NCBI RefSeq assembly: GCF_013761005.1
Contig: NZ_JACDUS010000002.1
Coordinates: 537,404 to 601,403 of the forward strand
DNA from: Desulfosalsimonas propionicica
GTDB taxonomy: Bacteria > Desulfobacterota > Desulfobacteria > Desulfobacterales > Desulfosalsimonadaceae
Direction: 5' to 3'
Length of the DNA stretch: 64,000 nucleotides
The number at the start of each line of letters is the position of its first letter. Position 1 is the first letter of the stretch. A program made the translations under genes and the position numbers. A model generated the notes under the pieces. That model was given only the letters and a program-made list of their open reading frames with translations. It was not told the origin of the DNA and searched no databases. This document shows positions 17,117 to 27,440 of the stretch, piece by piece.

Positions 17117-19639
17117 CTATGATGCAGTATCCTTTTTTGCCTTTTCAATGGAATCAATGGCCTGATCAACCTGCCCGGCCAGGTCCGGGTTTGCCCGGGC
17201 CAGATCTTTTAAAAAACTTACGGAAAAATCCCCGCCCACCTTTCCCAGCAGGCCGATTGCAGCCTTTAACACGTGGATTTCAGCCTGCGTCTGGCTGTTT
17301 CGCTTGAGCAGGGACAAACGCTTTTTCCCGCCAGTGCTCATTGGCTGAATCCACTCAAGGATCTGCGACTCCAGCCGGGTGCTTGCGGAAATATCAATCA
17401 AGGTTGAAAGTGCGGTCATCAAAGCCGCAGCCTGTTTCAACCGGGGGGAGGCTTCTTTTAAATGGTCCAGGGGAACATCAGTAATCAGGTCCAGGATCTG
17501 ATCTACCGTGTCCGGATTTTTTACCGGCAGCTCAGTGATCGCCTTCGTGGCCCGCCAGTTCACCCGGGAATCCGGATCTGACAACAACTCAGTCACATGG
17601 CGTTCTGCATTGGGCGGTTTTAAGGCCACAATGGCGCCCAGTGCCTCCAGGCGCAGGCGAGGATGCTCATGATTCAAAAAAGCCTCTGCCAGCCGGGCGT
17701 CTTCGGCATCAGTGCTTACCTGCCGCAGTATCATTAATGCATTTCTGTGGATGTACCAGGGCCGGTTCAAATCGCTGAGCACGTCGGTCACCCATTTCCT
17801 GGCGCCTTCGGCCAGGGCGGCCAGCCGGTCGACCACCCTTGCCCGCAGTTTTCGGTCCGAAGTCTCGGAGAGAATTTTGCCCAGCACCCGGATGCCCGGA
17901 TATCCCAGGCGGGCAAGCACGTCATCGAGCCGGTCTCGCTCCGGATCATCGGCGTTTTCATAGGCCCGGCACAGGCGGTCCAGGTGCGGGGAAAAAACCT
18001 GGTCAAATATTTCCTGGTCCCGGGCTGTAATGCCTTCCCGGCTTTCCAGAAGCCCCCGGGAAAGGCTTTCCAACACCTCCCATTGCCGGTTTTCCATAAA
18101 AACCGGCACCACCCGGCGGAAGCACCGGATATAAACCATGGCCGTGTCATTATCTGCGGCAGATGCAAATCCCTCTATGTATGCATCCGCGTGAAGGCGG
18201 ACATCTTCTGCCATCCTGCGGGAATTGATAATATATCTGGCGTCTTCCGGCAGGTGTTCAAAGGAGACAATCTCATTTTCATAAAGGTAAGCCAGAAAGG
18301 CCTGTGCCCCGGAAATGTTTTCCGTCACAACCCGGCCGGCCATGCATTTTAAAATCCTGCGGATACCCTCGAGGCGGTGCAAAATACGCTGGTTGCCGGG
18401 ATCTGCAGCGATTTTTTCATTCAGCCAGTCCAGTTCCTCAAAGGTATAGGCGGCTGTGGCCGGCAGCAGGTTCGCAGGAAGGGCGTCCACGAGAATATTC
18501 TCGATTTCTGACGGTTCCATGTGGGTGACGTAATCAGCAATGATGTAGCAATTGACCAGAAAATCATTAAACCGCTTCGGATGGCGCAAAGGCCGTAGAA
18601 TGTCCCGAATGGACTGCTCTTTGAGCTTTTGCGCCTTTTCCTCTGAGATGCCGCTGAACATGGGCAGCAGCATCAAGTCCTTGGCCAGCCGCTGCATGGC
18701 GATTGCCACCCGCCAGGGCAGATTTTTTTCAAAATCAAGCTGGTCGTTGTCAAATACCGCTGAGACTTCGGTTATGTTCTGTTCCACCAGAGCTGCGGTC
18801 AAAACACGCCCGGCCTCACGGGCCCCGCTTTGATCCACTTTTGGATCGCTCATGATCCGGACAAAGGCCCGGAAGTGATCAGCGGAAATGTTTTTTTTAA
18901 TGGCAATGCTGAGCAGTTTTTTTTTCTCGAAATACTCAAACAGCTTGGGCACATAGAGCGCAGCCGAGCCCTTTCCCACCAAGGTTCGCACGGATACCGG
19001 CGCATCCAGGATTCCGGAAATAACAATATCGGTTTGCTGCCGGGTTTCCTCGATGGTGAGCAAAAGCTCCGGGCAATCCCCCATTACCTGCTGAAACTCC
19101 TGATACAGCCCTTTCCCGGCCTCTGCCGCACCCGGATGGGAAGCATCATAGTAGCCGGTGCGCAGGATGGCCTTGGCCAGCTTCATAATCCATTCCCCCA
19201 CGGGCCGGATCCGCTCGCGCTCATCCGGATCAGGGGTTTTGTTTTCCTCAACAGGCTTGTCTGAAAACCCGGCCACCGGCTGGGGTTCGGCTTCCCGTTC
19301 TTTCTCGGAAACCACCTCTTGAATCCATTCAAAGGATGCCGGGCCCGGAGCGCTTGAATTTGGGGTCCCGACAGATGTTTCAGGCAGAGCCGATATGATC
19401 TGTTTCCCGGAAGCATTGACCAGGGCAATCCGGGTGTCATCTTCTGTATGCTGCGTCACAACGGCATTTTCCACCACAGGGGCTTCCATATCCGGTGCGG
19501 TCAGAAATAAAACGATTTTTGTGTCTTCAGGCAGGGGTCTTTTCAGGGCAAGGTCCCGGGGACCGGTTTGAAGCTGATCATGGAAGGCTTCAAGCCGGTC
19601 TGCTGCAACAAATTTGACGATGATCAGGTGTGGTTTCAT
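17117..19639 (-). CDS. Large HEAT-repeat protein
   Basis: 840 residues, cytoplasmic. The C-terminal third has clear HEAT units: LARLGYPGIRVLGKILSE, VVDRLAALAEGARKWVTDVL, HPRLRLEALGAIVALKP, DPDSRVNWRATKAITELP. HEAT repeats are protein-binding solenoids; no catalytic motif is seen. The N-terminal 150 residues resemble a small beta domain plus acidic linker, echoing the organisation of the downstream protein. It follows purQ on the same strand with a 40-base gap. Confidence 0.7.
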   Translation of the reverse strand: MKPHLIIVKFVAADRLEAFHDQLQTGPRDLALKRPLPEDTKIVLFLTAPDMEAPVVENAVVTQHTEDDTRIALVNASGKQIISALPETSVGTPNSSAPGPASFEWIQEVVSEKEREAEPQPVAGFSDKPVEENKTPDPDERERIRPVGEWIMKLAKAILRTGYYDASHPGAAEAGKGLYQEFQQVMGDCPELLLTIEETRQQTDIVISGILDAPVSVRTLVGKGSAALYVPKLFEYFEKKKLLSIAIKKNISADHFRAFVRIMSDPKVDQSGAREAGRVLTAALVEQNITEVSAVFDNDQLDFEKNLPWRVAIAMQRLAKDLMLLPMFSGISEEKAQKLKEQSIRDILRPLRHPKRFNDFLVNCYIIADYVTHMEPSEIENILVDALPANLLPATAAYTFEELDWLNEKIAADPGNQRILHRLEGIRRILKCMAGRVVTENISGAQAFLAYLYENEIVSFEHLPEDARYIINSRRMAEDVRLHADAYIEGFASAADNDTAMVYIRCFRRVVPVFMENRQWEVLESLSRGLLESREGITARDQEIFDQVFSPHLDRLCRAYENADDPERDRLDDVLARLGYPGIRVLGKILSETSDRKLRARVVDRLAALAEGARKWVTDVLSDLNRPWYIHRNALMILRQVSTDAEDARLAEAFLNHEHPRLRLEALGAIVALKPPNAERHVTELLSDPDSRVNWRATKAITELPVKNPDTVDQILDLITDVPLDHLKEASPRLKQAAALMTALSTLIDISASTRLESQILEWIQPMSTGGKKRLSLLKRNSQTQAEIHVLKAAIGLLGKVGGDFSVSFLKDLARANPDLAGQVDQAIDSIEKAKKDTAS

Positions 19640-19678
19640 GATCGTCCGGCATTGCTGGTTATCAATCAGAAATCAAAC

Positions 19679-20506
19679 TCAGGCCCGGAAATATGTGACC
19701 GCATTTTCAAAGATGCGGATCCCGGCAGCGGACAAAGGCGGTTTTTCATCAGCGCTGCTGCAACGGCGCAGATGTTTGTTCCGGGTCCAGTCCGGATGAT
19801 TGGCCGGATGATTGTAGGCCTCCGGGTGCGGCATCAGGCCGAAAACCCGGCCTGTGGGATCGCAGATACCCGCGATATCGGCCATGGACCCATTGGGATT
19901 GGCCGGAAAACCGCCTGCGGCCAAATCGCCGTCTGCCCGGGCGTATCTGCACACCACCTGGTTTTGGTCAATGAGCTGGTCAATCACCTTTTGATCGGCA
20001 ATGAACTTGCCCTCCCCGTGGCGCACGGGCAATTCCATATTTTTCATTCCGCGGGTAAACACGCAGGGCGATTGGGCGTTGATGGACAAATTCACCCAGT
20101 CGTCGCGGAAATTACCGCAGTCATTGTAGGTCAGGGCCACGGTGCGGGCGGTGTAATCATTGTCCATCCCCGGCAGGAGACCGAAATTGACCAGGGTCTG
20201 AAACCCGTTGCAGATGCCCAGCACCAAACCGCCCTGGTTGATAAAGCCGATGATCCGATCACCGGCATTTTTTTTCATGCGCACGGCCTGGATCACCCCG
20301 GCGCCGTGATCATCACCCCAGGAAAACCCCCCGATAAACACCATGATCTGGAAATCCTCCAGGGACACGGCCCCGGATATCACGTCGTTGATATGCACGC
20401 AAACGGCCCGGGCCCCGGCCAGCTCACATGCATGGGCGGTTTCCACGTCGCAGTTAAGTCCGTAACCGGTCAGCACAAGGGCGTTTATTTCAGCATTGTT
20501 TCTCAT
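19679..20506 (-). CDS. purQ: Phosphoribosylformylglycinamidine synthase, glutaminase subunit
   Basis: 275 residues. Class I glutamine amidotransferase supplying ammonia to PurL in the fourth step of purine synthesis. Nucleophile in LGICNGFQ (Cys99), His/Glu in LMPHPEAYNHP near the C-terminus. FIGGFSWGDD is the oxyanion/glutamine site. It is 56 bases after purL on the same strand, so the two subunits are co-transcribed. The length resembles the longer PurQ forms found with PurL of about 1000 residues. Confidence 0.92.
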   Translation of the reverse strand: MRNNAEINALVLTGYGLNCDVETAHACELAGARAVCVHINDVISGAVSLEDFQIMVFIGGFSWGDDHGAGVIQAVRMKKNAGDRIIGFINQGGLVLGICNGFQTLVNFGLLPGMDNDYTARTVALTYNDCGNFRDDWVNLSINAQSPCVFTRGMKNMELPVRHGEGKFIADQKVIDQLIDQNQVVCRYARADGDLAAGGFPANPNGSMADIAGICDPTGRVFGLMPHPEAYNHPANHPDWTRNKHLRRCSSADEKPPLSAAGIRIFENAVTYFRA

Positions 20507-20562
20507 ATATTTCTTCTTGAAAGATTATTTCACAAATATGTAGCGCAAACCAGTCCGGAAAT

Positions 20563-23556
20563 CTATACCAATTGTCCAAACGGCGCTTTCCATGAGGCCT
20601 TGAGATCGGCCACCGGCACCGACACCAGAGATTCTGCACCACAGGACAGATCCAGCCGGGGCGCTTTTGTCACCTCGCCAATGCAGGCCAGTGCATGGTC
20701 TTTCATCATAGATGCAAAATCTTCCCTGCTTTCCGGTGCCACGCTCACCACAAACCGTCCCGGAGTTTCTGAGAAGAGCAGGTGATCGGCCCGCAGGCCC
20801 TCTGCGCCGGGTGCCTTGCCAATATCAGCACGGATGCCCAGGTTTCCGGCCATGGCGCACATGGCCAGGTGAACCCCAAGTCCGCCGCGGTAGATCCCGT
20901 GAACCGATGCGGCAAGATTTTTTTCCATTGCCGCGTGCAGATCTTTGTATAAAAGCCAATGTTTTCGGGCGTCAACCACCGGCACATTGCAGCCGGTATA
21001 GCCGAACCGGTCATAGTATTCCGATGCCCCGAGTTCGTCTTTTGTCACGCCCAGCACATATACAACGTCGCCGGGGCACTTGATATCCAGGGTTACACAG
21101 GAGGCAATGTCTTTGACAACGCTGACCGCGGAAAACTGCATGGTTTCCGGTGCCGAAAGCTTATGGGTCTCGCCGTAAGCCCCGGCCAGATGGCCGTCCA
21201 CATACATGCTGTCCTTGCCGGAAAGCAGCGGGATTCCGTAAACCCCGCAGGTCTCGGCCAGAGCCCTGCAGGAACGCACCAGTTGCGCAGCCTTAAACCG
21301 GCCGTCCGGGTTCCGCACCGGATCATACTGTATATTGGGCCAGCAAAAATTGTCCACCCCGCCGATGTGCTCCGGATCGCCGCCCACAGCCACCAGCCGG
21401 CGTACGGCCTCGTCAATGGTGCAGGCGGTCATGTGAAAGGCGTCAATGGCGGAATAAAACGGCAGCAGGGCCTGAGAAAACGCCAATCCTTGTTCAGAGG
21501 TCAACACCGGCCGGATCACCGAGGCATCACTGTTGACATCCCGGTCGGCCCCCTCCAGGGGCTTGATCACGCTGGTGCCCTGGACCTCGTGGTCATACTG
21601 CCGGATGATCCATTCCCTGGAGCAGATGTTGGGCCGGGCCAGAAGATCGGTCAAAAGCCGGTTGTAATCCCGGGGCGCGCCCATCACCGGTTCATAAAGG
21701 CCGCGCATTTCAGGTGACCGCCACTCGGCATCAAACTCCCACTGGGGAAAACCCCGGGTGAGAAAATCCATGTCCACGTATGCACATGTCACCCCATCGT
21801 ATGTGATGTGCAGCTTTCCCGAATCGGTATATTTGCCGATCACGGTGCTTTCCACCGCGTGCTTTTCAGAAAGCGCCATGAACCGGTCCTCGTCCTCCGG
21901 GCGCACGGAAACAGTCATGCGCTCCTGGGATTCGGAAACCCAGATTTCCCATTGATCAAGCCCTTCGTACTTCAGGGGCACCCGGTCAAGCCAGACCTCA
22001 CAGCCTCCGGAAAACCGGGCGGTCTCCCCCACCGACGAGGAAAGTCCGCCGCCGCCGTTGTCGGTGACAAACCGAATCAGGCCCTCGTCTCTGGCCTGGA
22101 GCAGAAAATCGTGCATTTTTTTCTGGGTATAGGGATCGCCGATCTGTACGTGGCCGGCCGGGGTGTTTTCCGTAAAAATCTCAGATGAGGCCGTCACTCC
22201 GTGGATGCCGTCTTTTCCCACCCGGCCCCCGCACATCACGATCAGCTCGCCGGCAGCGGTGGTTTTTTCCTCAGATGGCGTGCCGGCCACCGTTGCCGGC
22301 ATCATGCCCAAAGCAGTGACAAAAACCAGGCATTTTCCCATGTAGCCGTGGTCAAAGGTCACCTGGCCGAAAGGCGTGGGAATGCCGCTTTTGTTGCCCC
22401 CGTCGCGCACCCCTTCGATGATGCCGTCAAGAAGCCGTCTGGGGTGGAGCCTGGGTTTGAGCTCCCCGTCATAATCCCGGTCCCCTGTACAAAAGCCGTA
22501 GCTGCCCATGATCAGGCGCGCGCCCTTGCCAGTGCCCAGCGGATCGCGGTACACACCCACAATGCCGGTAATGGCCCCGCCATAGGCCTCCATATTGGAT
22601 GGGGAATTGTGGGTCTCGCCAGTGATCACATAATAGTGGTCCCGGTCAAAGCGTCCCACCCCGGCGTTGTCCCACAGCACCGAGATCACCCAGTCCTTTT
22701 GCGCCTGAAGCTGCCGGGTGGGCTCCTGAATGCAGGTCTTAAACAGATTATCAATGGTCTCGGTCTCACCCGTGGAAAGATCCCGGTAATGAAACCGGCC
22801 CTGAAAGGTGTTGTGGTTGCAGTGATCGCTTCTGCCCTGGGAAATGTATTCGAGTTCCACGTCCGTGGGATCATCCAGGCCAATGGCCCGCCGCTGTGCG
22901 CGCACTTCCGAATCCAGGAAATACTGCCGGATCACCGGGATGTCATTGACATTGAGGGCAAGGTTTCGCGCATCGCTGATCTGCTGCAAAACCGCATCCG
23001 AATCCACACTCACCGGGGTCACCGTGGGCTTGTGGTCCAGACGGACCTTTGGGATGATGATGCCCACCCCGTTTTCGGGATCCCAGTCATGCCTGGAAAA
23101 AATCCGGACCTGCTGGATAATCTCGTTTGCCAGCAACTGCTCTGCGATGCATTGGGCATCGTCCTGACTGATTTCCGGGCCCCTGATGCAGAAGCGCTTT
23201 GAGGTAAAAACGCCCTCACCTTCGGCCAGGCGAATGCCGAGAACGTCTTCCATGGCTTCTATGGCCGTTTGTCCGGGAGTGTCCTTGACACCGGGCCGGT
23301 ATCCCACCCAGATGCACCAGTCAAAGCCCAGATCCAATGGCGCAAAACTTGATACCTGGGTGACGGGGTTGGTGAAAATCTCGTTGCGGACGGTTTCGAG
23401 CTGCTCCGGGGACAGATCCGCATCCAGGGTGACAATATGCACAGCCCGGACGTCCTGCACCCGGATGCCGAAATAAGCATCCGCCTTGCCGGCCACGGCC
23501 GCGCCCTCTGCGTCAAACAATTCATTTTTTAAAGCGATTTCCAGGCGATGGGGCAT
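20563..23556 (-). CDS. purL: Phosphoribosylformylglycinamidine synthase, synthetase subunit with fused PurS-like N-terminus
   Basis: 997 residues. Makes FGAM from FGAR with ATP and glutamine-derived ammonia. The first 190 residues look like two PurS-like units (AVHIVTLDADLSPEQLETVR; IIQQVRIFSRHDWDPENG). Then the PurL ATPase core: GRSDHCNHNTFQGRF, TGETHNSPSNMEAYGGAITGIVGVYRD, GGGGLSSSVGETARFSGG, SGKDSMY. No glutaminase domain; PurQ is separate and downstream. It follows rseP with only a 5-base gap. Confidence 0.93.
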   Translation of the reverse strand: MPHRLEIALKNELFDAEGAAVAGKADAYFGIRVQDVRAVHIVTLDADLSPEQLETVRNEIFTNPVTQVSSFAPLDLGFDWCIWVGYRPGVKDTPGQTAIEAMEDVLGIRLAEGEGVFTSKRFCIRGPEISQDDAQCIAEQLLANEIIQQVRIFSRHDWDPENGVGIIIPKVRLDHKPTVTPVSVDSDAVLQQISDARNLALNVNDIPVIRQYFLDSEVRAQRRAIGLDDPTDVELEYISQGRSDHCNHNTFQGRFHYRDLSTGETETIDNLFKTCIQEPTRQLQAQKDWVISVLWDNAGVGRFDRDHYYVITGETHNSPSNMEAYGGAITGIVGVYRDPLGTGKGARLIMGSYGFCTGDRDYDGELKPRLHPRRLLDGIIEGVRDGGNKSGIPTPFGQVTFDHGYMGKCLVFVTALGMMPATVAGTPSEEKTTAAGELIVMCGGRVGKDGIHGVTASSEIFTENTPAGHVQIGDPYTQKKMHDFLLQARDEGLIRFVTDNGGGGLSSSVGETARFSGGCEVWLDRVPLKYEGLDQWEIWVSESQERMTVSVRPEDEDRFMALSEKHAVESTVIGKYTDSGKLHITYDGVTCAYVDMDFLTRGFPQWEFDAEWRSPEMRGLYEPVMGAPRDYNRLLTDLLARPNICSREWIIRQYDHEVQGTSVIKPLEGADRDVNSDASVIRPVLTSEQGLAFSQALLPFYSAIDAFHMTACTIDEAVRRLVAVGGDPEHIGGVDNFCWPNIQYDPVRNPDGRFKAAQLVRSCRALAETCGVYGIPLLSGKDSMYVDGHLAGAYGETHKLSAPETMQFSAVSVVKDIASCVTLDIKCPGDVVYVLGVTKDELGASEYYDRFGYTGCNVPVVDARKHWLLYKDLHAAMEKNLAASVHGIYRGGLGVHLAMCAMAGNLGIRADIGKAPGAEGLRADHLLFSETPGRFVVSVAPESREDFASMMKDHALACIGEVTKAPRLDLSCGAESLVSVPVADLKASWKAPFGQLV

Positions 23557-23561
23557 GGCAG

Positions 23562-24626
23562 CTATCCCGTCAACAATCTCATGATATCATTGTAAAAAAC
23601 AAAAACCATCAGCAGCATGAGCAGAAAGATCCCGACCTGCTGGGCCACTTCCCGAACCCGCAACGACACCGGGCGGCCCATGATGGCCTCAATGCCGAAA
23701 AACAGGATGTGACCGCCGTCTAACACCGGCACCGGCAACAGGTTTAAAATCCCCAGGTTCACGCTGACAAGGGCGATAAACGCAAGCAGGTTCACAATTC
23801 CGTGCTCCACCTGTTCACCGGCCAACTGGGCGATCATGATGGGCCCGCCCAGGGTGTCGGCCGAAATGGCCCCCTGGATAAGCTTAACCACGGACACGAT
23901 TGTCAGCTCCACGATCATGTAGGTCCGGTACAGGCTTTCGCCCATTGCCGCCACCGGATTGAGCCGCTCGGCCCGGACCTCCCCGGCTGCGGTAATGCCC
24001 ACGAGAAAACGATCACGGGTTTCGCCGAAAACGTCTTCCACCTCATCCTTTACAGGGGAGATGGTTACCTGGCGCCTGCGGCCGTCGCGCTCGATGGTAA
24101 AATCAATGGGCCGTCCCCCGCTCCGGGCGATGGCCTCGGCCATTTCAGGCCAGGCGTTAATGACCTTGTCCTGTACGGCCACAACCCGGTCCCCGCTTTC
24201 CAGCCCGGCGGACTGGGCCGGGGACCCGTCCTTGATTTTCCCGATGACCGGCTCCAGTATCCTTTCCCCGGAGATACTGAAAATGCCGAAAAAAATCAAT
24301 ATGCACAGGATGAAGTTGAAAAACGGCCCTGCGGCCACGATCAGCATGCGTCGGGAAACCGGCTTGTGGGTGAACGAATAGGGAATCTCGGCATCATCGA
24401 GTTCGGCGTCGGGCTGCTCGCCCACCATTTTCACGTATCCGCCCAAGGGCAGCGCGGAGATACAGTATTGGGTTTCACCAATGGTTTTTTTTAGAATCTT
24501 GGGGCCGAATCCCAGAGAAAAGCGCTCCACGCCCACCCCGAAAGCCTTGGCCACGAGAAAATGTCCCAGCTCGTGGAAAAAAATCAATACACCCAGGACA
24601 ATGACCAATCCGATAACCGTACTCAT
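23562..24626 (-). CDS. rseP: Site-2 intramembrane zinc protease
   Basis: 354 residues. HELGH zinc motif in the first membrane helix (FFHELGHFLVAKAFGVG), one PDZ domain (PAQSAGLESGDRVVAVQDKV, about 125-200), and the second metal site LPVPVLDGGHILFF. Cuts membrane-bound anti-sigma factors and remnant signal peptides. Member of the conserved cluster dxr-rseP downstream of cdsA. Single-PDZ form, shorter than E. coli RseP (two PDZ). Confidence 0.93.
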   Translation of the reverse strand: MSTVIGLVIVLGVLIFFHELGHFLVAKAFGVGVERFSLGFGPKILKKTIGETQYCISALPLGGYVKMVGEQPDAELDDAEIPYSFTHKPVSRRMLIVAAGPFFNFILCILIFFGIFSISGERILEPVIGKIKDGSPAQSAGLESGDRVVAVQDKVINAWPEMAEAIARSGGRPIDFTIERDGRRRQVTISPVKDEVEDVFGETRDRFLVGITAAGEVRAERLNPVAAMGESLYRTYMIVELTIVSVVKLIQGAISADTLGGPIMIAQLAGEQVEHGIVNLLAFIALVSVNLGILNLLPVPVLDGGHILFFGIEAIMGRPVSLRVREVAQQVGIFLLMLLMVFVFYNDIMRLLTG

Positions 24627-24650
24627 ATAGCGTGTTCCTAATTGTAAGTC

Positions 24651-25811
24651 TTATTCAGGCAGCTGAGCCCGGGCTGCATTGCGGCCCCATGCGTCTGCGG
24701 CCAGTATGTTGTCCAGATCAGGATCCGGTAAGGGCTCGTATTGCTGCATGACAGATCCGATCAACCCGGCAATCCGGTCAAACCCAATGCGGTCTTCAAG
24801 AAATGCGGCCACAGCCACCTCGTTTGCCGCATTGAGCACTGCGGGCATGGTGCCCCCGATTTTTCCGGCCTCCAGGGCCAGGGCCAGGCAGACAAATTTT
24901 TCCAAATCCGGGGCCTGGAAGGTAAGCTTTCCAATGCCCGGAAAATCAGGACTGGATAAACCCAGGGACAACCGCTGCGGATATGACAGGGCATAAGCAA
25001 TGGCTCCCTGCATATCCGGCAGGCCCATTTGCGCCATAACCGTGCCGTCGCAATAACCCACCATGGAATGGATAATGCTTTGGGGATGGATTACCACCTC
25101 CACCTGTTCCACGCACAATGAAAACAGATGCATGGCCTCGATTACCTCCAGGCCCTTGTTCATCAATGTTGCCGAATCAATGGTGATCTTGCTGCCCATC
25201 TGCCAGGTGGGATGCGCCAGGGCATCACCGGGTTTTATCCGGGCAAACTCAGAAGCCGGACTGTTGCAAAACGGACCGCCTGAGGCTGTCAAAAGGATCT
25301 TTTCCACATCTTTTCGGCGATTGCCGCAAATGCATTGAAAAATGGCGCTGTGCTCACTGTCAACCGGCAGCACCCGCACACCGGAGGTCCGGGCCTTGTC
25401 CATGACCAGGTCCCCTGCCATGACCAGGGTTTCCTTGTTGGCAAGGGCAATGTCTTTTTTTGCCTCTATGGCCGCAAGTGTCGGCAGCAGGCCGGCCGCG
25501 CCCACCATGGCTGAAACCACCATGTCCACGCCCTCGTGAGTGGCGGCATCGAGATAGCCCTGCTCCCCGTGTAAAATTTTCGTGGAAACTTTCCGGCCCA
25601 GTTTCTTTTTGAGATCCTCGGCATCAGAGGGATCATAGACAACCGCAATATCAGGGCAAAAATCCTGAATCTGAGCAGCCAATAAATCAATGTTGTTTCT
25701 GGCAGTCAGGGCCCGGATCGAAAACCGTTCGGGAAAACGCCGGGCCACAGCCAGGGTATTTCTGCCGATGGAACCGGTGGAGCCAAGAATGGCGAGGTTG
25801 CGGGAAGTCAT
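24651..25811 (-). CDS. dxr: 1-deoxy-D-xylulose-5-phosphate reductoisomerase
   Basis: 386 residues. First committed MEP-pathway step to isoprenoids. NADPH motif LAILGSTGSIGRNTL at the N-terminus, LPVDSEHSAIFQC (metal/substrate Glu, His), ASGGPF and MGSKITIDSATLMNKGLE (catalytic loop). Start at 25811 (MTSRNLAIL), because 12 further codons upstream lack a motif or ribosome site. 15 bases after cdsA. The product pathway feeds uppS nearby. Confidence 0.95.
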   Translation of the reverse strand: MTSRNLAILGSTGSIGRNTLAVARRFPERFSIRALTARNNIDLLAAQIQDFCPDIAVVYDPSDAEDLKKKLGRKVSTKILHGEQGYLDAATHEGVDMVVSAMVGAAGLLPTLAAIEAKKDIALANKETLVMAGDLVMDKARTSGVRVLPVDSEHSAIFQCICGNRRKDVEKILLTASGGPFCNSPASEFARIKPGDALAHPTWQMGSKITIDSATLMNKGLEVIEAMHLFSLCVEQVEVVIHPQSIIHSMVGYCDGTVMAQMGLPDMQGAIAYALSYPQRLSLGLSSPDFPGIGKLTFQAPDLEKFVCLALALEAGKIGGTMPAVLNAANEVAVAAFLEDRIGFDRIAGLIGSVMQQYEPLPDPDLDNILAADAWGRNAARAQLPE

Positions 25812-25825
25812 ATACCTGTTTCCGG

Positions 25826-26635
25826 TTAAAGCACCAGTATTTTCCATGCATAAGCAACAGGCACGGCAAACAGCAGGGCGTCAATGCGGTCCAAAATCCC
25901 GCCGTGGCCCGGCAGAATCGAACCCGAGTCCTTGATCCCGGCGGTGCGCTTGAGCTCGGACTCAAACAGGTCGCCTGCCTGGCCGGCAAGGCCCATGAGC
26001 ACCACCAGCACCAGCGTATGCAGCACTGGCAGCCCGGGAATAAAAAGCAGCTTGAAGATCAGGCCCACAACCAGATTCGCCCCCAGGCCCCCCAGGGCCC
26101 CTTCTATGGTTTTGCCCGGGCTGATGGCAGCATTGAGCTTGTGCCGCCCTTTGTATGTGCCCACATAAAAAGCACCCACATCTCCGAGAAAAACAACAAA
26201 GAGCACGAAAAAAAGCCATGCCAGTCCCTGGGGTTGTGCGCGCAGCAGTACCAGCATGGACAGGCAAAGAGGAATATAAACCAGCCCCTGGACCTGGAGG
26301 GCAACCGTTTCCATGATCTGCGGGCCTTTTTTGTATGCCTGTATGGAAAGCAGTGCAGCGGCCGCCAGACCCAGAAACACGAAAAACAGCAGGCTATTTT
26401 CCGGCAGCCAGGCAACGGCCATGATCATGGCAATCCCGGCTGCGAGTCCCGACAAGGCAACAGGCGAAAATATGCGGCCCCGATCCCCCCGGAAAACAAT
26501 GAAGAAATATTCATAAAGGGCCACTGCCGCCACTATGGAAATAAACGCGGCAAACACCGGCAGCGATGCCCAAAAAATAAGGGCAATCAGCAGGGGAACG
26601 GCAATAATGCTGGTAATCCAACGCTTTAAATGCAT
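25826..26635 (-). CDS. cdsA: Phosphatidate cytidylyltransferase
   Basis: 269 residues, about eight membrane helices. Makes CDP-diacylglycerol for phospholipid synthesis. C-terminal signature present: GDLFESELKRTAGIKDSGSILPGHGGILDRIDALL, with the metal-binding Asp residues. Lies between uppS and dxr as in many bacteria. Confidence 0.93.
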   Translation of the reverse strand: MHLKRWITSIIAVPLLIALIFWASLPVFAAFISIVAAVALYEYFFIVFRGDRGRIFSPVALSGLAAGIAMIMAVAWLPENSLLFFVFLGLAAAALLSIQAYKKGPQIMETVALQVQGLVYIPLCLSMLVLLRAQPQGLAWLFFVLFVVFLGDVGAFYVGTYKGRHKLNAAISPGKTIEGALGGLGANLVVGLIFKLLFIPGLPVLHTLVLVVLMGLAGQAGDLFESELKRTAGIKDSGSILPGHGGILDRIDALLFAVPVAYAWKILVL

Positions 26636-26693
26636 AACACGATCCCGGATAAGTTGTAGTCAGGGAAAATCGGCGAAACAAATGCCAGGGGCA

Positions 26694-27440
26694 TCATTTC
26701 TCCGCAACCTTGCCGAAACGGCGCTCGCGTCTTTGAAAGTCCTTGAGGATGCCGATAAATTCCTCGCGGGTAAAGTCCGGCCACAGGGTGGGGGTCACAA
26801 AAATCTCCGAATAGGCGATCTGCCACAACAAAAAATTGCTGATCCGGTATTCGCCGCTGGTTCGGATCAGCAGTTCCGGATCCGGAATTCCGTGGGTATA
26901 GAGATTTTGCGAAAACAGCTCTTCGGTGATGTCTTCGGGCTCCATGCGCTCCTCTTTGACCTGCCGGGCAAGATTTCGGGCAGCCTCAACAATTTCCGAG
27001 CGTGCCCCGTAGGAAAGCGCCAGGCACAAACACATGCCGTCATTTCTGCTGGTTTCCGCCATGATATCCGTCAGGCCCTCCCGAACATCTTCCGGAAGGT
27101 GGTGGATCTGGCCCAGCACGCGAAGTTGAATATTGTTTTCAACCATCTCCTTGCGCTCGGATGCCAGAAAACGTTTAAGAAGCGTCATCAGGGCTTTTAC
27201 TTCGGATTTGGGCCGCTGCCAGTTTTCCGTGGAAAAAGCGTAAAGGGTCAGGTATTGGATTCCGATTTCCCGGCTGGCGCGGACCACCGCCCGTACCGTG
27301 TCCGCCCCCCGCTCATGGCCCTTAACCCGGTTTAACATCCGTTTCTGGGCCCACCGGCCGTTTCCGTCCATGATCACTGCAGCGTGAACGGGCAGTCTCG
27401 ACGGATCCAGCCCCATATCTTCGGCAGAATCAGACTTCAA
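26694..27440 (-). CDS. uppS: Isoprenyl transferase (undecaprenyl diphosphate synthase)
   Basis: 248 residues. Extends farnesyl diphosphate to the C55 carrier for cell wall synthesis. VIMDGNGRWAQKR (catalytic Asp and P-loop), LTLYAFSTENWQRP, LRVLGQ, and RTSGEYRISNFLLWQIAYSE at the C-terminus are all intact. Overlaps the frr stop by 11 bases. Confidence 0.95.
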   Translation of the reverse strand: MKSDSAEDMGLDPSRLPVHAAVIMDGNGRWAQKRMLNRVKGHERGADTVRAVVRASREIGIQYLTLYAFSTENWQRPKSEVKALMTLLKRFLASERKEMVENNIQLRVLGQIHHLPEDVREGLTDIMAETSRNDGMCLCLALSYGARSEIVEAARNLARQVKEERMEPEDITEELFSQNLYTHGIPDPELLIRTSGEYRISNFLLWQIAYSEIFVTPTLWPDFTREEFIGILKDFQRRERRFGKVAEK

